Assembly (NCBI GenBank): GCA_008360975.2 | Contig: CM039185.1 | Span: forward strand, 1,798,001 to 1,862,000 | DNA: 64,000 nucleotides | DNA from: Lichenostomus cassidix | Taxonomy: Eukaryota; Chordata; Aves; Passeriformes; Meliphagidae | Reading direction: 5' to 3' | Shown: piece after piece, positions 12,698 to 25,396 of the stretch | Layout: each line of letters opens with the position of its first letter | How positions within the stretch are numbered: the stretch's first letter is position 1 | Translations under genes and position numbers: made by a program | Notes under the pieces: generated by a model | Database searches by the model: none | What the model was told of the DNA's origin: nothing | Seen by the model: the letters and a program-made list of their open reading frames with translations, nothing else

Positions 12698-15600
12698 GTA
12701 AGGATTGCTCCAGAATGCTGCCTTTCCGTCCTGGTGTTGATGAGCTTGGCCAGCAGAGCTCCTGGTGCTCTGCCAGCTGGGAGAGGTTGGATGGGCTGGG
12801 ACAGAGCAGGGAGAGGTCTGGGGTCAGCCTGGCCGAATTTTGTGCTCTAAAAGGGCCCAGCAAAGCCCTGAGTCAGCACAGGGGAGAGCTCATGGGATGT
12901 GCTGTGCTTGAGGGAAAACCCCCTCTGGAAACAGGGGCAGATTCAGCTCCTCTGCAGCCCAAATCTCTCCTTTGCTCCCTGTCCATGAGGCAGTGACAAA
13001 CGAGGTCACCAGGAACTGCCACCTAGCCCATAATGTGAGGCTGGAATAAGCAGCAGTCACTGTCTGCACATGCAAAGACCCAGCCTGTTTAAACATAACA
13101 TGTGCTTGAAATCAGATTTAACCCGGACTTGTGAAGAACCAAAGTGCTGATGCTGTAAATCAGGGCAGCTCCCCAGTCCTGGCACAATGTGTGCCACCAG
13201 CCCTGCAAGGAGCAGCAGGATTTTGGTGATGACAGGGAGAGGAGGCTCTGGGAATGGGGATGGAGCTGACACATGAGGATGAAGCAAACCCAGAGCACTC
13301 TGCTCTGCCAGAACACACAGCAGCTGCTGGCTCCACCAAGGGCCTCAGACTGAGCTGGATGGAGGTGTTACTTGTTCTGAGTGGGATTTTCACACTTAAC
13401 TACTGCCAGAGGTGGTTTTGCAGCTTTTTTTCTGAGTGTGGTAGGAGGGAAGGCTGAAGGTAACACAAACTCTCACAGTTTCTCTCTCTCACACACACAC
13501 AGTTTTTACACCTTCTTGAAAGGTCCCCTCAACTGGAGCCACTACAGGGATGGTTTCCTGCAACACAAGTTACTGAAAACAGTAAGAAAAGCAGTGGGAA
13601 GGTGAATTTAAGCTCTAGTGTACACTGACATGTCCCCTCTGATTTTTGTCCCACACTATTTAATTCTGTGTATGGTGAAAGGTGGATTGACTCAGACTGT
13701 GTCAATTTGGGATGCCTTCTGCAGGGCAAGGCAGCTTTTTTCCAAATACCTCCAGCTTGCCATGAGGCTGACGAGGTCAGAACAACCTCCCAGTGGTATT
13801 TTTAGCTTGGCAAACAGCAAACAAGATGGCAATAAAGTCTAAGCAGTCCTTTAACATCTCGATGGTGCACTCCATAAAACTTGTGTGGACATGAGGTCCC
13901 TGGAGTGCCCCAGGCCAATTAAACCAACACTTCCCAGCTCTCCATCCACTGCCTTTCTAATCTGGAGGAACACCCTGCTCTTCTCCTATCAGCAGGTGAA
14001 TAAATAGTTGAAGGAGTTATTAGCACTTCAGTCCCACATTGCTTTACAGATGCAGAGCAATAAATCCCCATGGCTGGTCTGAGAAACACAAAAATATGTG
14101 AGCATGGGGTGGAACACAGAACCAGGGCCTGGAGCAGTCCAGCTCCTTGGCTCAGGCTGTGCAAAACCTGGGAATAGAAGGCAAGTGTGGTTTCTGGATG
14201 CAAGATTGCCTGGATCAACCCCTCAGTGGATGTCTGCCCTCCTCCTCTGCCACAGCAGCCCCTGCACATTCACAGGTCAGCTCCTGGCCCAAGGGGAGCT
14301 CTGGAATTCTTGGTGCTTCCAGGGGCACTGTGTGGGGCACAGCACAAGGCAGCAGCCCCAGCAGGTTTGTGGGATCATCCCTTCTCCCTTCAGCTCCAGG
14401 CCTTTGAGGTCCTTGGCCAAGATTTCCTGGTTCGTGGTGGCCTGGCCAGAGCTGCTGCTGCCACTGCCCTGTGCCAGGGGTGTGAAAATCCCAAAGCAAC
14501 AGCCAAAGCCTTCACTTTGCACTGGGATAAAGATTTAGATTATAGATTTAGATTGATAGATTTAAGGAAGCCCAGGTGTGAAATTGCAGTGCTGTCCTGC
14601 AGAGCCACCAGAGCAGATCTCCAGCACAGATGGACCCCAGAGTGGTGTGGGTGAGGAGGGGCAGGGACATGGTGAGGTGCTGGGAGCTGGGTGTCCATGT
14701 GGACTGGCACTGTTCCCTGTCCCAGGCCAGGAGCCACTGGACAGCTCTGGAGTCACTGCTGACGTTGGTGAGGTGGGACAGAGTGCTCAGAAGGACGGGA
14801 AGCTGCTCTGACGTGGGCTGGGGCTGTCCAACCACCAGAACACCCACAACCGAGGGCGAGGCTGCTCAGCAGAGAGGATATTCCCACTTTTCCCAGTGTT
14901 TTCCTTCAGCCTTGTGCTGGGAATATCCTCAAGAGCTCAGCTCCATGTCTGCCTCCTGTCCAGGAAGGCGGCAGAGGGACGGGCAGGAGCGATGGCCAAG
15001 AGGATGTTTGTGTGTCTGTGTGTCACTGGATGTCCTAGCCAGCAGCTCTGCCTGCAACCCACTGCACCCTGCAGGCCCTGGAGCAGGGAGAGCAGCTGGA
15101 GTTACTGGATAACTGGGAATTTCACACAGAGACGCACTTTGGGTATCACCATCTTGGTCCTGGATGTCCAGACTGGATTTCTCGCTGGCAGCACTGAGCT
15201 GGGGAAATCCAGGGTTCCCACTCCTTCCTCAGCTCAGCAAATGCCAGTGGGAATTCACTGAGGGAGAGGGAGAGCCAAGCCCCTGTTCTCAGGGGGAAGA
15301 GTGGTTTCTCTCTGCAAACACAGACAGAGCTCCCTCTCTCCAATACCAACTTCTTCTCCAGAAAAATCCATGGGTGGTCACCCCCAAACCCCCAATTAAC
15401 AGTTTTGTACAAAAAAGCACCATAACCTTCATCTCATGGGTGTCTCTGGTCCATCCCAGAGAGCTCTGAGAGCTCCTGCTGCCATGGCCTGATGCTCCCA
15501 GCACATGCAGTGGGACTGGGATCAGCTGGGAGCTCTGGTCCTGCAGCAGGTGACACCCAGGCCCTGCTTTTCATCCTGAGCTCCATGGAATTGCATTTGC

Positions 15601-16245
15601 CACGAGCTGTGCTCAGAGAGCAGCAGGTAGGGCAGGTGGGTGGAATGTGCATCCTCTGCCCTCCTGGCTCTGTGTTCTGGCTGCTGTCATGAGGGGAATT
15701 GGAAAAAATGTGTCCTGAGCAGATATTCCCAGATTGGTAATCTGATTCATTTCAGGCCTTTCACAAAAACTAAGACTGAGTCACTGCTGATTAAGCAAGA
15801 AAGGTGATGCGAAATTACATAAATATTCTCCTCTGTCCATGCAGCCTCAGTGCAAGAAAATAGGCATTAATTTAGCTGTTAAAATATGCAAAGTCCTCCG
15901 CCAGGAACAAACATATAATTTTATCTGCTGCTTTCCAATGTTTGAAGTGGCTAAAATACGGTGTTACAAAAACAAACCCGCACTCAGGCAGTGCGTTAGA
16001 AGGGAATTTCAGCTTTTCTCCAGGAGCTTGCTGCAGTTCCCACAGAGCCTTTCAGGAATGTCCCCTGCTCTGGGGGACAGCGTGGGGTGACCCAGCTCCA
16101 TCTCTGATGGCTGGCAGTGCAAACACCCAGTGAACTCCACCATTTCTTTGGGAATGACACGGGTGGGAGTGCTGGGAACAGCTGGCTGGGAAGAAACCCC
16201 AATTTTGCCAGAATGCTGAGTGATCTGTGTGTGTTGTGTTGGCAG
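12698..16245 (+). other. Intron 2 (3.5 kb)
   Basis: GT (gtaagg) to AG (ttggcag). It contains a short CT/CA microsatellite near 13482-13501 and a small ATAGATTTAGATT repeat near 14531-14565. An AT-rich block at about 15840-15990, with GATA-like and ETS-like cores, stands out from its surroundings but is unproven. No coding exon seen. Confidence 0.8.
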
Positions 16246-16448
16246 GGGAGCCCCGTCGGTGAGCTGGCAGCTGAGGGGTGACAACCCGCGGGTTCACGCC
16301 AGCAGCTGCCGTGACGTCCCCGGGCTGAGCTGCAGCCAGCTTGTCCTCAGGAAAGCCACAGCCAATGACACTGGAGAGCTCAGCTGTGCCCTCAGCAGCT
16401 CCCCCGGGCACCAGGGGCTCGTGGCCAGCATCTATGTCTTTGTTCAAG
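16246..16448 (+). CDS. KDRL: Exon 3: rest of Ig1
   Basis: Completes Ig1. Acceptor ttggcag|GGGAGCC and donor TTCAAG|gtgaga; enters at phase 2 and leaves at phase 1. Visible: the core Trp in SVSWQL, an extra Cys pair in SSCRDVPGLSC that matches the second disulfide of KDR Ig1 (ECSDGLFC), the sequon NDT in ANDTGELSC, and the closing strand ASIYVFVQ. Joined to exon 4 it reads YVFVQDYRNPF, almost the KDR linker between Ig1 and Ig2. The F-strand signature DTGELSC keeps Asp, Gly and Cys, but Leu replaces the usual Tyr. Ig1 is not the main ligand site in VEGFRs and is the fastest-changing domain, which fits its low similarity here. Confidence 0.9.
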
Positions 16449-19400
16449 GTGAGAATTCTGCTTTTTGTCCTTGCTAGCGGCAGCGTGGGGCTGTGGGATC
16501 TGCGTGAGGCAGAAGCAGCAATTCAGGGTGTCCAGCTCCCCCTGGCACAGGAGGAGCAGCAGCTCTGACACTCTGGACACCACACAGATCATGGCAGCTG
16601 GGTTTTCATGCCAGCTGAATTCTCAGGGAGATGAGTTGCAGAGATTATCCATCCTGTTCAATTCCAGAGCTGCAGGCTGGGTTGTCCCATTAGTTTAGTT
16701 TCCCAAGGAACTGATAAACCAACTTCCTTAAACATCCTTTCCTTTAATTCTAAGTTCTTTAATCCTGAAGGGTTTTGCTGTCACAGTGCTCTTCCAAAGC
16801 TTCATCCTGGATGCCCAAGCCCTCTCTCTTTCCCTTCCTCCCCAGGCATGAAGCTTCCCAACAGGATTCTTTGTAATTCCTCCCCTCCTACACATTTGTG
16901 TGCTGCTCTGTCCTTACATCTGTGAGACATTCTCAGCAGAGCTGGGTGACCACGCTGGACATATTTTATTGTAAAAAAATGTCCCATTGCTCATTTTCCT
17001 TCCCTTTGAGCTGCCTCTCCCCCACGTGTCAGAATCACTGATTTCCCACCCAAGAATCAATGGAAGCAGGAACTTCAGAGGAGCGTGGTCCTCTGTGATT
17101 AACTGAATGCAAACTACTGAACAAACATTCCAATAATGGGAATTTTTGTTAGCATATTCCCTCAAAACGCTGGTTTTCCTTCAATCTACTTGACCAATGC
17201 ATTACTAAACACTGAATCATCTTGGATCTTCCAAGCTGAGATTATGAATCCTCAGATGAAGGAGCTGACTTTTACTGTCTTGAATGGGGATGACACAAAC
17301 TCCTCTGGTGCTGAATAAGCTCAGCCTTCTCCTTCCCACAAACACTCACGGGGATGAATTAATTTCATTTTCCTAGTAAATGCTAAAATGTGGTTCTTTG
17401 AATCCTCTTACTCAAGCAAACGCTGCAGAGGCAGTGAGTTAGTCTGCTGGTATTTGAATCATGCTGCAAACCCACACTTACAGCAAACACCAATCTTTGC
17501 TGGGCAGCTCTGCCAGCCCCAGGGTGTTGCTAATGATGGTGAACTCACACGAGGAGCGACTTCCATCCCCAGGGGACTCTGACATGCCCACACAGCTAAA
17601 TCCAGCTTTTGCACCACCAGGTGAACCCACCTGCTCCATTCATGTGGCTGACACTTTCCTGCCTGTTGAAAATAGTCCCTTTCTACCCTTATCCTGCTTT
17701 CCCAGCAAGTTTTCCTCTAATTGGAAAGTGGCTTTTTGGCGTTACTCCTTAGTTCCTGAAGTAATTTTTTTCTCCCTTTCTATTTCCTTTCTCTGTTTTT
17801 TTCTTGGTGCTCTGAGCCCTGGTTGCTTTATCCACCCTGGCTCTTGTGCTGAGCTGTTTCCTTTCCCCAGTACACCCCAGGTCCAACATTGTTAACCCAG
17901 CCCATCCCACGCTCCAGGAAACCCAATTCTCTCTCCTGACTCAGTGCCCTGGCTGCCTACCCAGCCCTTCTTGCTCTGTGGCAGGAGCACGTGCAGGAAA
18001 TGTTGTGGATCTTTTGGGACTGCCTGAGCACTTTCCTGAAGAAAATGTCCCCAATTATGAAATGTCTCGCCGGGGATGCTCTTGGAACGGAGCTGAGCTG
18101 AAAAAATGGCAGGATGTCCTCCTGCCTGCCTCAGACTGCTGTGCCAAGGTTCTCCTGACAAACAGCACCAAATCACCCCCTCAGGTGCATTTGAATTGTC
18201 CTGTGTCCTCCTTGCTTTAAAAGATCTCACTCAGACTTGTGTGCTTTAAAAATTATGGAAGGAAAAGTGGGTGGGAAATGCTCCAGCCTGTCCTGTGCAC
18301 CCCAAAGCAGCAGCTCTGTCTGGAAGCTGCAGGTTCCTGCTGGGATCTGTCCTGCCAGGCTGAGGAAGCTGAAGTGGAGCTATTTATACCCCGGCATGGA
18401 GCTGTCCTCAGGGCACGCTCTTCCTGCCATTCAGTTCCTGGGGAGATCTGCTGGAGGCCAGCAGGCAGTCCTGGGGACAAGGAAACTGCTCTGCAGCCAG
18501 GGCTCTGCGGGCTGGGGACTTCAGCAAGGAGTTCAGAGCACCCCTAGGGCTTTGCTCGATATTTCAACGTGCCTTTTGAAGGAAATTGCTGTGACAGTGT
18601 CTGGGCACTGCTGAGAAACCCATCAGCTGTCTCCAAGGGAGGGAACTCACAGGTCCCTGGGAGTGCCAGACAGCAGAGAGGTCCAAAGCTCATCCCGGTG
18701 GATGTTTTGTGCAGAGAGCTCCGTGGGGTGTTCGTGAGCCCGAGCCAGGTGGAGGGAGAAAATGTGGAGCCAGCCCCTGAAGGCTGGAGATTCCTCTGAG
18801 GTTACAAGCCATTATTGCCAAAAAAGGCAGGAGAATGGTGTTTTCCCCTCATTCTGGGCCTGCTGCTCCGCACCGAAATGAGAACATGATTGCATCGGAA
18901 GCCCTGCTTATTGGCCATGATTTCCTGTGCTGGCTCCTGTTTTTCCAGCCTCCCTGGTGGGGTTTGGGAGCTCTGTCAGGAGCTGGCACCATCAGCTCTC
19001 CCTGCTGGGGTGGTGGAGCTGTGACTCTGCCCAGCCGTGGGCTCAGGAGGGACCTGGGGGTGACAGAGGGATCTGCCAGCCTCAGCTGTGCCCCAGCACT
19101 GCAGGGAGGCACAGGAATTAATTGTTCCCAAGGCCTTCTCTGCTTCCCCCTGCAGCTGCAAGTCCCAAGGATCATCATTAAAGAGGAAGAGAACCCCTTT
19201 TTCCTGCTGCCCATCTCCTTGCTGGAAATGCAGAGTAGCCCAGGGCTGGGACAGAAATAGCTGGGAGTTGTTAACTGTGTGAGTTCCATCCCAGGTCTGA
19301 GGGATAATCCCTGCAGGGAAAGGCAGTGTCTGGTCCAACACTGGATGGGCAGAGCAGCTCTGTGGCAATGGAAATGCTGCCACAGCCCCCCAGACACTGC

Positions 19401-22400
19401 CTCTGCTTCCCTCTGCCTCCTGCAGTGACCTTCCCAGCCAGGGGAGCCTCCCTGCCAGGAACAGACATTTATTCCAGCCTTTGGGATCCCTGGGCAAGGG
19501 AAAGGGCTGGGTGAAAATCCAGACAGTGCTCTTGACAATGGCCCCTCAGTGTCTTATCAACTTTATTCTCATATTAAATCCAAAACACAGTGTTATTCCA
19601 GATACTAAGCAGAAAACTACCCCAGCCAAAACCAGGTCAGCATCCACCCCTTAGTCCATATCTGTTACACCATGCCAGGTCCCACATCCCACATTTTCCA
19701 CTACCCCACTGCCTTTCCTGTCTCATATATACACACAGATATCATTCCCAGCTGAAATCAGGACACTGGGACACATATAAAATTTAACATGGCTTAGAGA
19801 AGGAGGAAAAAAATGACAAATCAAGCAGAGATTCATTCCACCTTCCCAAAGGGCTACCCCAGGCTCCAGTCTAGACAGGAGTCAGGACTTGCAGCTCTCA
19901 GCTATTTGAAATTCTGTCAGTGTCAGCACAGTCACAGTCCTGGGGGTGTCAGCTGGAAGAGCTCCTGCCTCAAATCCTGCCTCAGCTCCGAGCTCCCCCG
20001 GCAGCTCCTGGGTCACAGTCAAGGATTTGCTGCACATTTTGTGCCTCTCAGCCAGTGATCAGAGCAAGGAACGAGTGTGCTCAGCTCTGCTGCCTCCACC
20101 TTGTGTGACTTCAGTGCTGAGGGGACTGGGGCTGAGCACATCCTGCCAGGGAGGCTCTGGAAAAGCTCAGCCAGGTTTCCCAGCTGGGATTCCTGCCCAC
20201 CCCAATGGCATTTGCTTTTCCAGACCTGTAGGGCTGGAAGAGGCACCCCCTCAATGTATGGGGCCAGCAGCACACATCCTTCAGCATCTTTTATGCAAAG
20301 CAGGGCTGTTATTCTATTTCCTGAAATAATCATGGCCTTGATAGAGCTGATTCTCAAACAATTGCTTCAGGAACACCAGTCCCACCTGCTCTGACTGCAG
20401 CTGGCACAAAATGCTGTGTGTGCCCTGTGCTGGCTGCCCAGCAGGGTCTGGGCACAGTGGGGTGGATCCCCAACTCCTGCTTGTCCCCATGTGGTCTCTC
20501 TGAGCACACAAACATTTGAACAGTGACCATTTGGACAGTGAGTGCCAACCAGAGCCAGCAGCTGCTGGGCTTTCACCACCTCAGGGCTGGTGTGAGTTGG
20601 GAACACAGCAGCACTGAGGGAGGCATTTTCTTCCACCCATTTGGTTCTGAGCACTGATGTTCACAGGAGCACAGTAAACCCACAGTAAATCCACAAGATG
20701 CCCCTGCAGCAAATTTGAGTTGTGGCTCTTTCTAAAGCTCGTTGGGCACCATGGAGGCAACAGCCCCAGTGCAGCTCTGCCAGAGCACAAGGACCACAAA
20801 CCAAATTTGAAGCAAGACATGTTTATGGGAGCACAAATCCTGCTGAGGCCATTCCAGAGGGAAATAGGGGATGCATCTACCTGTCCTGCTGGAGCATCTC
20901 CCAGCTGGTCAGCTCCAGAGCAGGGCAGGAGTTCTGCAAGGGGTCCCAGTGTGCCCCAGAGTGAGGTCACTGCAGCCACAGCCCAGGGATGTGCAGCGCC
21001 ATCATCCTCTGCCCTTTCCCACCACCAGAAATCCAGAGGGTGGAAGTGCATGGAAGCAACACCCACATGAGCTCATACTCTGCTTCTGATCTTCTTTGAA
21101 GCTGATTTCTGCCTCCTCAATCCTCTTGACAGTTCACAGAGATAATGCAAAAGTGAGAAGCAGAACTGCAGGGCCAGGGTGACAGCTTTGGGCTTTGGCT
21201 GGCTTTTCCCAAGATATTACCAGTGGGAACGGAGCTGGAGCTGCTCTCTTCTTTCTCCCAGAGCCAGGGCCAGCTGGGACAGGCAGATCTGAGTTTCTGC
21301 CCAGCAGAGGAGTGGCAGAGCAGTGCTGGGAGGCCCTGGCTGCCCATCAGTTCCATGGAGCACATGGAATCCAGGCTGTGTCCTGTGCAGGAGCCTTGCT
21401 GCTGCCCCTGCAGGGTTAAGGGCTGCATCTGAGGGAAGAGCAGGATGCTTTTAGTTCTGAATCAAGGCGTTCAGTATCTTCAAATCATCTCCTAAAGGGT
21501 CTCACTGTAAAGCTGAGGAGCCTTGTAGGCTGCCATGAGTGAGCAGCAGTTCTGGCACTGTCAGGGTGTCAGTGACAGCTCCTGACAGCCCAGCAACAAT
21601 CACAGATCACAGATCCAGTTCCTCATGGATCAAGAATTTCTAAATGAAAGCCCAAAGGCCAAAATCACATGCACTTCCCCCAACTTCTTCCTTCCTATTT
21701 TTATCCACTCAGTAGTTGTTAATTGCTGAGCCTTCCCCAAGGTGGGAGACCTGTCTTAATGGAACTTCTGATAAAGCAGGGGAACATTTTCTACAAAGCC
21801 AAAGCCTGCCTAAAGTCTGGTGGGGGAGTGAGAATTTATGAATTCTTCTGTTGCTTGAAACATAATTCCAGACAAAGCATGGAGGCTTCTTTTTTCTGTG
21901 GTGTTTGGTTGGGATTTTTTAAAATAAATCTTTCCATTTTGCCTTTATTTGCTTGGCAGTGAGAAGCATTTTGTTTCTACAATTTTTGAAGTAACACTTT
22001 TTAAAGTAATATTTTTTCCTCTACAAATATTCCTGTGTTTCTAACAGTAATCTCCAGGGGAAGAATGCATTTCATTTGACCAAAACAGAATGCTTCATGT
22101 TGACTCAGAATGGCTTCTGGGGGTTTTGCAGTCACTTTTGTTTTGCCTAAAGAGAAAATATTCTGCTTTCTGTTTAATCTAAACATTCCACCACCAATTC
22201 TTTTCATTGGCCTGCCAAACGGAAAGGTCTTTTATTTTCAAAGATCCAGTTTCAAAACAAGTGCCTTTATAGGAGTCACTCCTGTACCTCGAGGCAGCTT
22301 TGATGGCTGAGCAAGGGGAATTCAGCAGCCCAGGCTGTTTCCTTGTGAACTTCCCAAAAAACTGCTCTGCCCCAAGTGCCACCGCGCTGCTAATGCTGCT

Positions 22401-23077
22401 ATTACTGTAAAGAACAGGTTAGAAACCTCCTCTCAGTGCTTTCGACCTTGATGAAGACAAACTTCATGGGGATTATGTCAAAACATGAACTTAAAGGACC
22501 TGTGAAACTCTGCCCAGGCTCCCCAGCTTAGCGATGGCTGAGTGAAGAAAATAAATGGTGAGGGCGAGAGAATTATCTCGAGCTGGAACAAAGTGAGAGG
22601 CGAAATGAGAATGTGGAGGAATTTCACGGCCATGCACAGCCGTGAATGACTGTCCTCAAAGGCCATTTAGTGCTTATCATCCTCTGGGCTGACAGCACCT
22701 GCAGGGAGAGGCGATGTCAACGCCGGGGCTCGGGATGGGAGACAAATACCTCGAGACAAATTGCTGTCACGGTGCAGGAGACACGGGCAGCAGCGAAAAG
22801 CACCCAAAATCCTGTCTAAAATCCTCTGTGTGTGTGTATGTGAGGAGGATGTTTGAGAGGCACAGGTGGGGGGTGCAGTGCTGGGAAGTAAAGAGCCGTA
22901 GGAGACATTGAATTGACAATTCTGAGCACTTGAGTCCCTCAGCTTCAGGCAGGACAAACCCTCTGGGAGGGGATTTGAGTGAGCACAACACAATTACAGC
23001 CTCCCCCAGCCCCTGGAGAGAGGCTCCTGTTCTGCAGGTGACACTGAACAAGAGCAGGTGGCACAGGGAGTCCTCGA

Positions 23078-23180
23078 TCTGTGTCCTGGTCCTGTGTCCT
23101 GGTCCTGTGTCCTGGACCTGTCCTGGATTTGTGTCCCAGACTTGTGTCCTGGCCCTGTCCCCTGGCCCTGTGTCCTGCTG
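23078..23180 (+). repeat. 12-bp minisatellite (CTGTGTCCTGGT)
   Basis: About eight imperfect units of CTGTGTCCTGG(T/A/C), the later ones with small deletions. G-rich on the minus strand. Located in intron 3. Confidence 0.93.
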
Positions 23181-24387
23181 TCACTGCAAAGGTGTGAGGG
23201 GACAGCAGAGATTCCCCAGCTGAGCTGGAAGAGACTCTCCCAAAGCTCCTCTGGAGCAGCAATTCATCTCCTCCTGGACAGAATGAGCAGCTGGACATGA
23301 AGGGCTTCACTGCCTGAAGGAAACCAATGTTCTTGTAGCCACTTGACCTCTGAGCTGCTTTTGTGTGTTCCCTGCTTGGTTCCCAGCCTGGCTGTCCCCA
23401 AGCCTGGACAGTCCCTTCCCTGCTCCATCCCCTGGCTCCTCCTGAGCCCTGCTGGGCAAACAGCAGCAGCCTGGCCTGCCTGGGCTTCCTGCAAACTTCC
23501 CCTGCCCTGGGCAGCCAGACATCCAGGCAGAGCAGGGGAAGGAGCCCTGCCCTCTCCTCGGAGCTGATAAATCCTCAGCTCTTGTCTTTCCTCACACATA
23601 ATGAGCTTTGCAGCCCACAGTATATAATTTTTTTTACTTCTCCTCTGGGAATTGCTGGGTGTTTCTTTCTGGGTAAGATTCCTAGGGCATTTCACCTTCC
23701 CAGCTCAGGAGGAACAGATGTGCCAAACTACAGGGAAATGCTCTGTTGTCATCGAGGGTTTCTTTGCTGAGAAATTTCCCCTCTGAGTTCAGTGCTGGTG
23801 GCTGTGGAGAGGACAACACCTGCCTTTCCCAAGCCACAGCTCTCCAGATTGCAACACTTGAGTGCCACTGATTTACACCACCTGGAATTGGAGATCTTCC
23901 TCGAGGCTGAGGTTATCATTTTTAAAGAAAAGTGACCCTGTCCCTTTTGTTTCACAAAGTTCTGTCTCTGAGAGACTTTTTTACAAGGAGTTAACTGATT
24001 GCTGCTGGACTGGAGGTGGTGAGCATGTCTGTAAAGCTGGCAGTGACACTCCTGATGTGCCAGCAGATCATTTTTCCACGCCACGGTCAGTCTGAACCAC
24101 TGAGGGCCTTCATGAAGGATCCATTTTTTGTCTGCACAGACCATAACAAAGGTATCAGCTGGCAGTTGATTAGCTCAGAATTTATTCTTTGTCATTCTGT
24201 TAAGCCCCAGAGCTGAGCCACTTTACATTTGCTTATCTGCTAAGTGAGCAGTCCAGCTGCCTGGAGATGCTGGGAAGCCTCTCCTTCCCAATGGCACTCA
24301 GGAGGGGGTTTGGAGCAGAGCAGGACACAGGAGGTTTGAGCTGTTCTCTGTGTCCTGGGGCTCTTTAGTGCTTGATGACTGAGAAAC

Positions 24388-24530
24388 TTGTGGCTGCCCC
24401 TGGATCCCTGGAGGTGTCCAAGGCCAGGTTGGACAGGGTTTGGAGCAGCCTGGGACAGTGGAAGGTGTCAGGGTTGGAACTGGATGAGCTTTAAGGTTCC
24501 AACCCAGACCATTTTGGGGTTCCATGACAT
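24388..24530 (+). mobile_element. CR1 LINE 3' fragment
   Basis: Plus-strand CR1 3' end: TGGCTGCCCCTGGATCCCTG, GTGTCCAAGGCCAGGTTGGA, GCAGCCTGGGACAGTGGAAG, then GATGAGCTTTAAGGTTCCAA and a terminal GGGTTCCATGAC. 5'-truncated and about 10-15% diverged from the usual pattern by eye. Confidence 0.88.
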
Positions 24531-24763
24531 TGTTTTTTCCTCTTGCACCGAGTTCCACAGTCAGGGAGGAAAATAAAGCCTCCCTGGGACATACCCAGGT
24601 GCTTGACCTTCCCCTGCAGCTGCCTGGCCCTGTCACTGTGTCACTGCAGGGTCACTGTCCCCTGAAGGCCAAAGCTCACCTCCTGCCTGAGCTCTCATGT
24701 CACACCTGCAGCAGGGCAGCTCCACAAGCTGCTGCCTTAATTCCACCCTCACTGCAGGAGCTG

Positions 24764-24829
24764 AAATCACAGAATATTCCAGGTTGGAAGGGAACCCCAG
24801 GGATCATCAGGTCCAACCTGTAAGGGAAT
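24764..24829 (-). mobile_element. 3' (CR1-like) part of a TguSINE1-type SINE
   Basis: Read on the minus strand this gives GTTGGACCTGATGATCCCTG, then a CCCTTCCAACCTGGAATATT block and ATTCTGTGATT, the 3' tail shared by CR1 and SINEs that use CR1 machinery. It is cut off from its tRNA-derived head (25328-25396) by the LTR at 24830-25327. Removing the LTR and one 4-bp duplicate joins the two pieces without a gap. No clear target duplication of the SINE itself was seen. Confidence 0.85.
24826..24829. repeat. Target-site duplication GAAT (left copy)
   Basis: Matches the copy at 25328-25331 exactly and marks the LTR insertion point within the SINE. Confidence 0.8.
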
Positions 24830-25327
24830 TGATGCCTTAAATCACTAGTAAAAAATTTTTAGACGCAGACACACAGTATAGGAAAGGGGTTTTACCTTGG
24901 TTTAATAGGATCCCAGATGCACACCGACGAAAAAGCCCCGACGATATTCCTGTATACAATTTATGGACAGCCTAGATTAGCATACCTATCTAAAAGTCTC
25001 CAATAAGAAGTCTAACAAATGAAGTAATTGCCCCCTTATTAAAATTGCCCCCCCCCCAAAAGATTACTACTTAGTTTACAAAAAACATGTCTCAGTGATG
25101 GGGGCTCTGTTCAAGGTTGTGCGTCATGCTTTTGAGACTGTGGGGATGTTTCGTCTTCCCCAAAGGATTCTGAGCAGGGCAAGGGTACTAGGGTGATAAA
25201 CATGTAGGGTTAAAATACAGGGACTAAAAAGTACAGGAATGGGGAAGAGTAAAAGGTTATATATAAAGGATATATATAAAGAGAGTATAAAAGTAAAATA
25301 AAAAGGACAAAAACCCATCAGGCATCA
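24830..25327 (-). mobile_element. Solo LTR of an endogenous retrovirus
   Basis: A 498-bp element beginning TGATGCC and ending GGCATCA (a 7-bp terminal inverted repeat with TG...CA ends), flanked by a GAAT direct duplication at 24826-24829 and 25328-25331. A 4-bp duplication is typical of class I (ERV1, gammaretrovirus-like) insertions. There is no internal region, so the provirus has recombined to a solo LTR. Minus-strand orientation is preferred: an ATTAAA signal (complement of 24901-24906) lies about 75 bp from the element's 3' end, with an AT-rich TATA-like stretch about 50 bp before it. Family unknown. Confidence 0.8.
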
Positions 25328-25331
25328 GAAT
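25328..25331. repeat. Target-site duplication GAAT (right copy)
   Basis: Second copy of the LTR target duplication. Its last base overlaps the 3' end of the tRNA-like segment, so the LTR landed just past the tRNA/CR1 junction. Confidence 0.8.
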
Positions 25332-25396
25332 GGCCCAGATGGGGATCAAAACCACAATCTTGGCTTTATTAGCACTGTGCTCTGACCAGCTGGGCC
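25328..25396 (-). mobile_element. tRNA-Ile-derived head of a TguSINE1-type SINE
   Basis: On the minus strand this reads like tRNA-Ile: CAGCTGGTCAGAGCACAGTG, then an anticodon loop CTAATAA (anticodon AAT), a T-arm GGTTTTGATCCCC (box B-like) and a 3' end CTGGGCCA. About eight bases of the D-arm side are missing and box A is damaged, so it is a retroposon head, not a working tRNA gene. It joins to the CR1-like tail at 24764-24829 across the LTR insertion. SINEs of this make-up are known from songbirds, which points to a passerine genome. Confidence 0.85.

Noticed and set aside
18849..19538. 229-codon open frame on the minus strand
   Set aside because: Overlaps equally long frames on the other strand, as expected of GC-rich intron DNA; no family similarity.
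25328..25396. Functional tRNA-Ile gene
   Set aside because: The D-arm side is deleted, box A is damaged and a CR1-like tail follows, so it is a SINE head.
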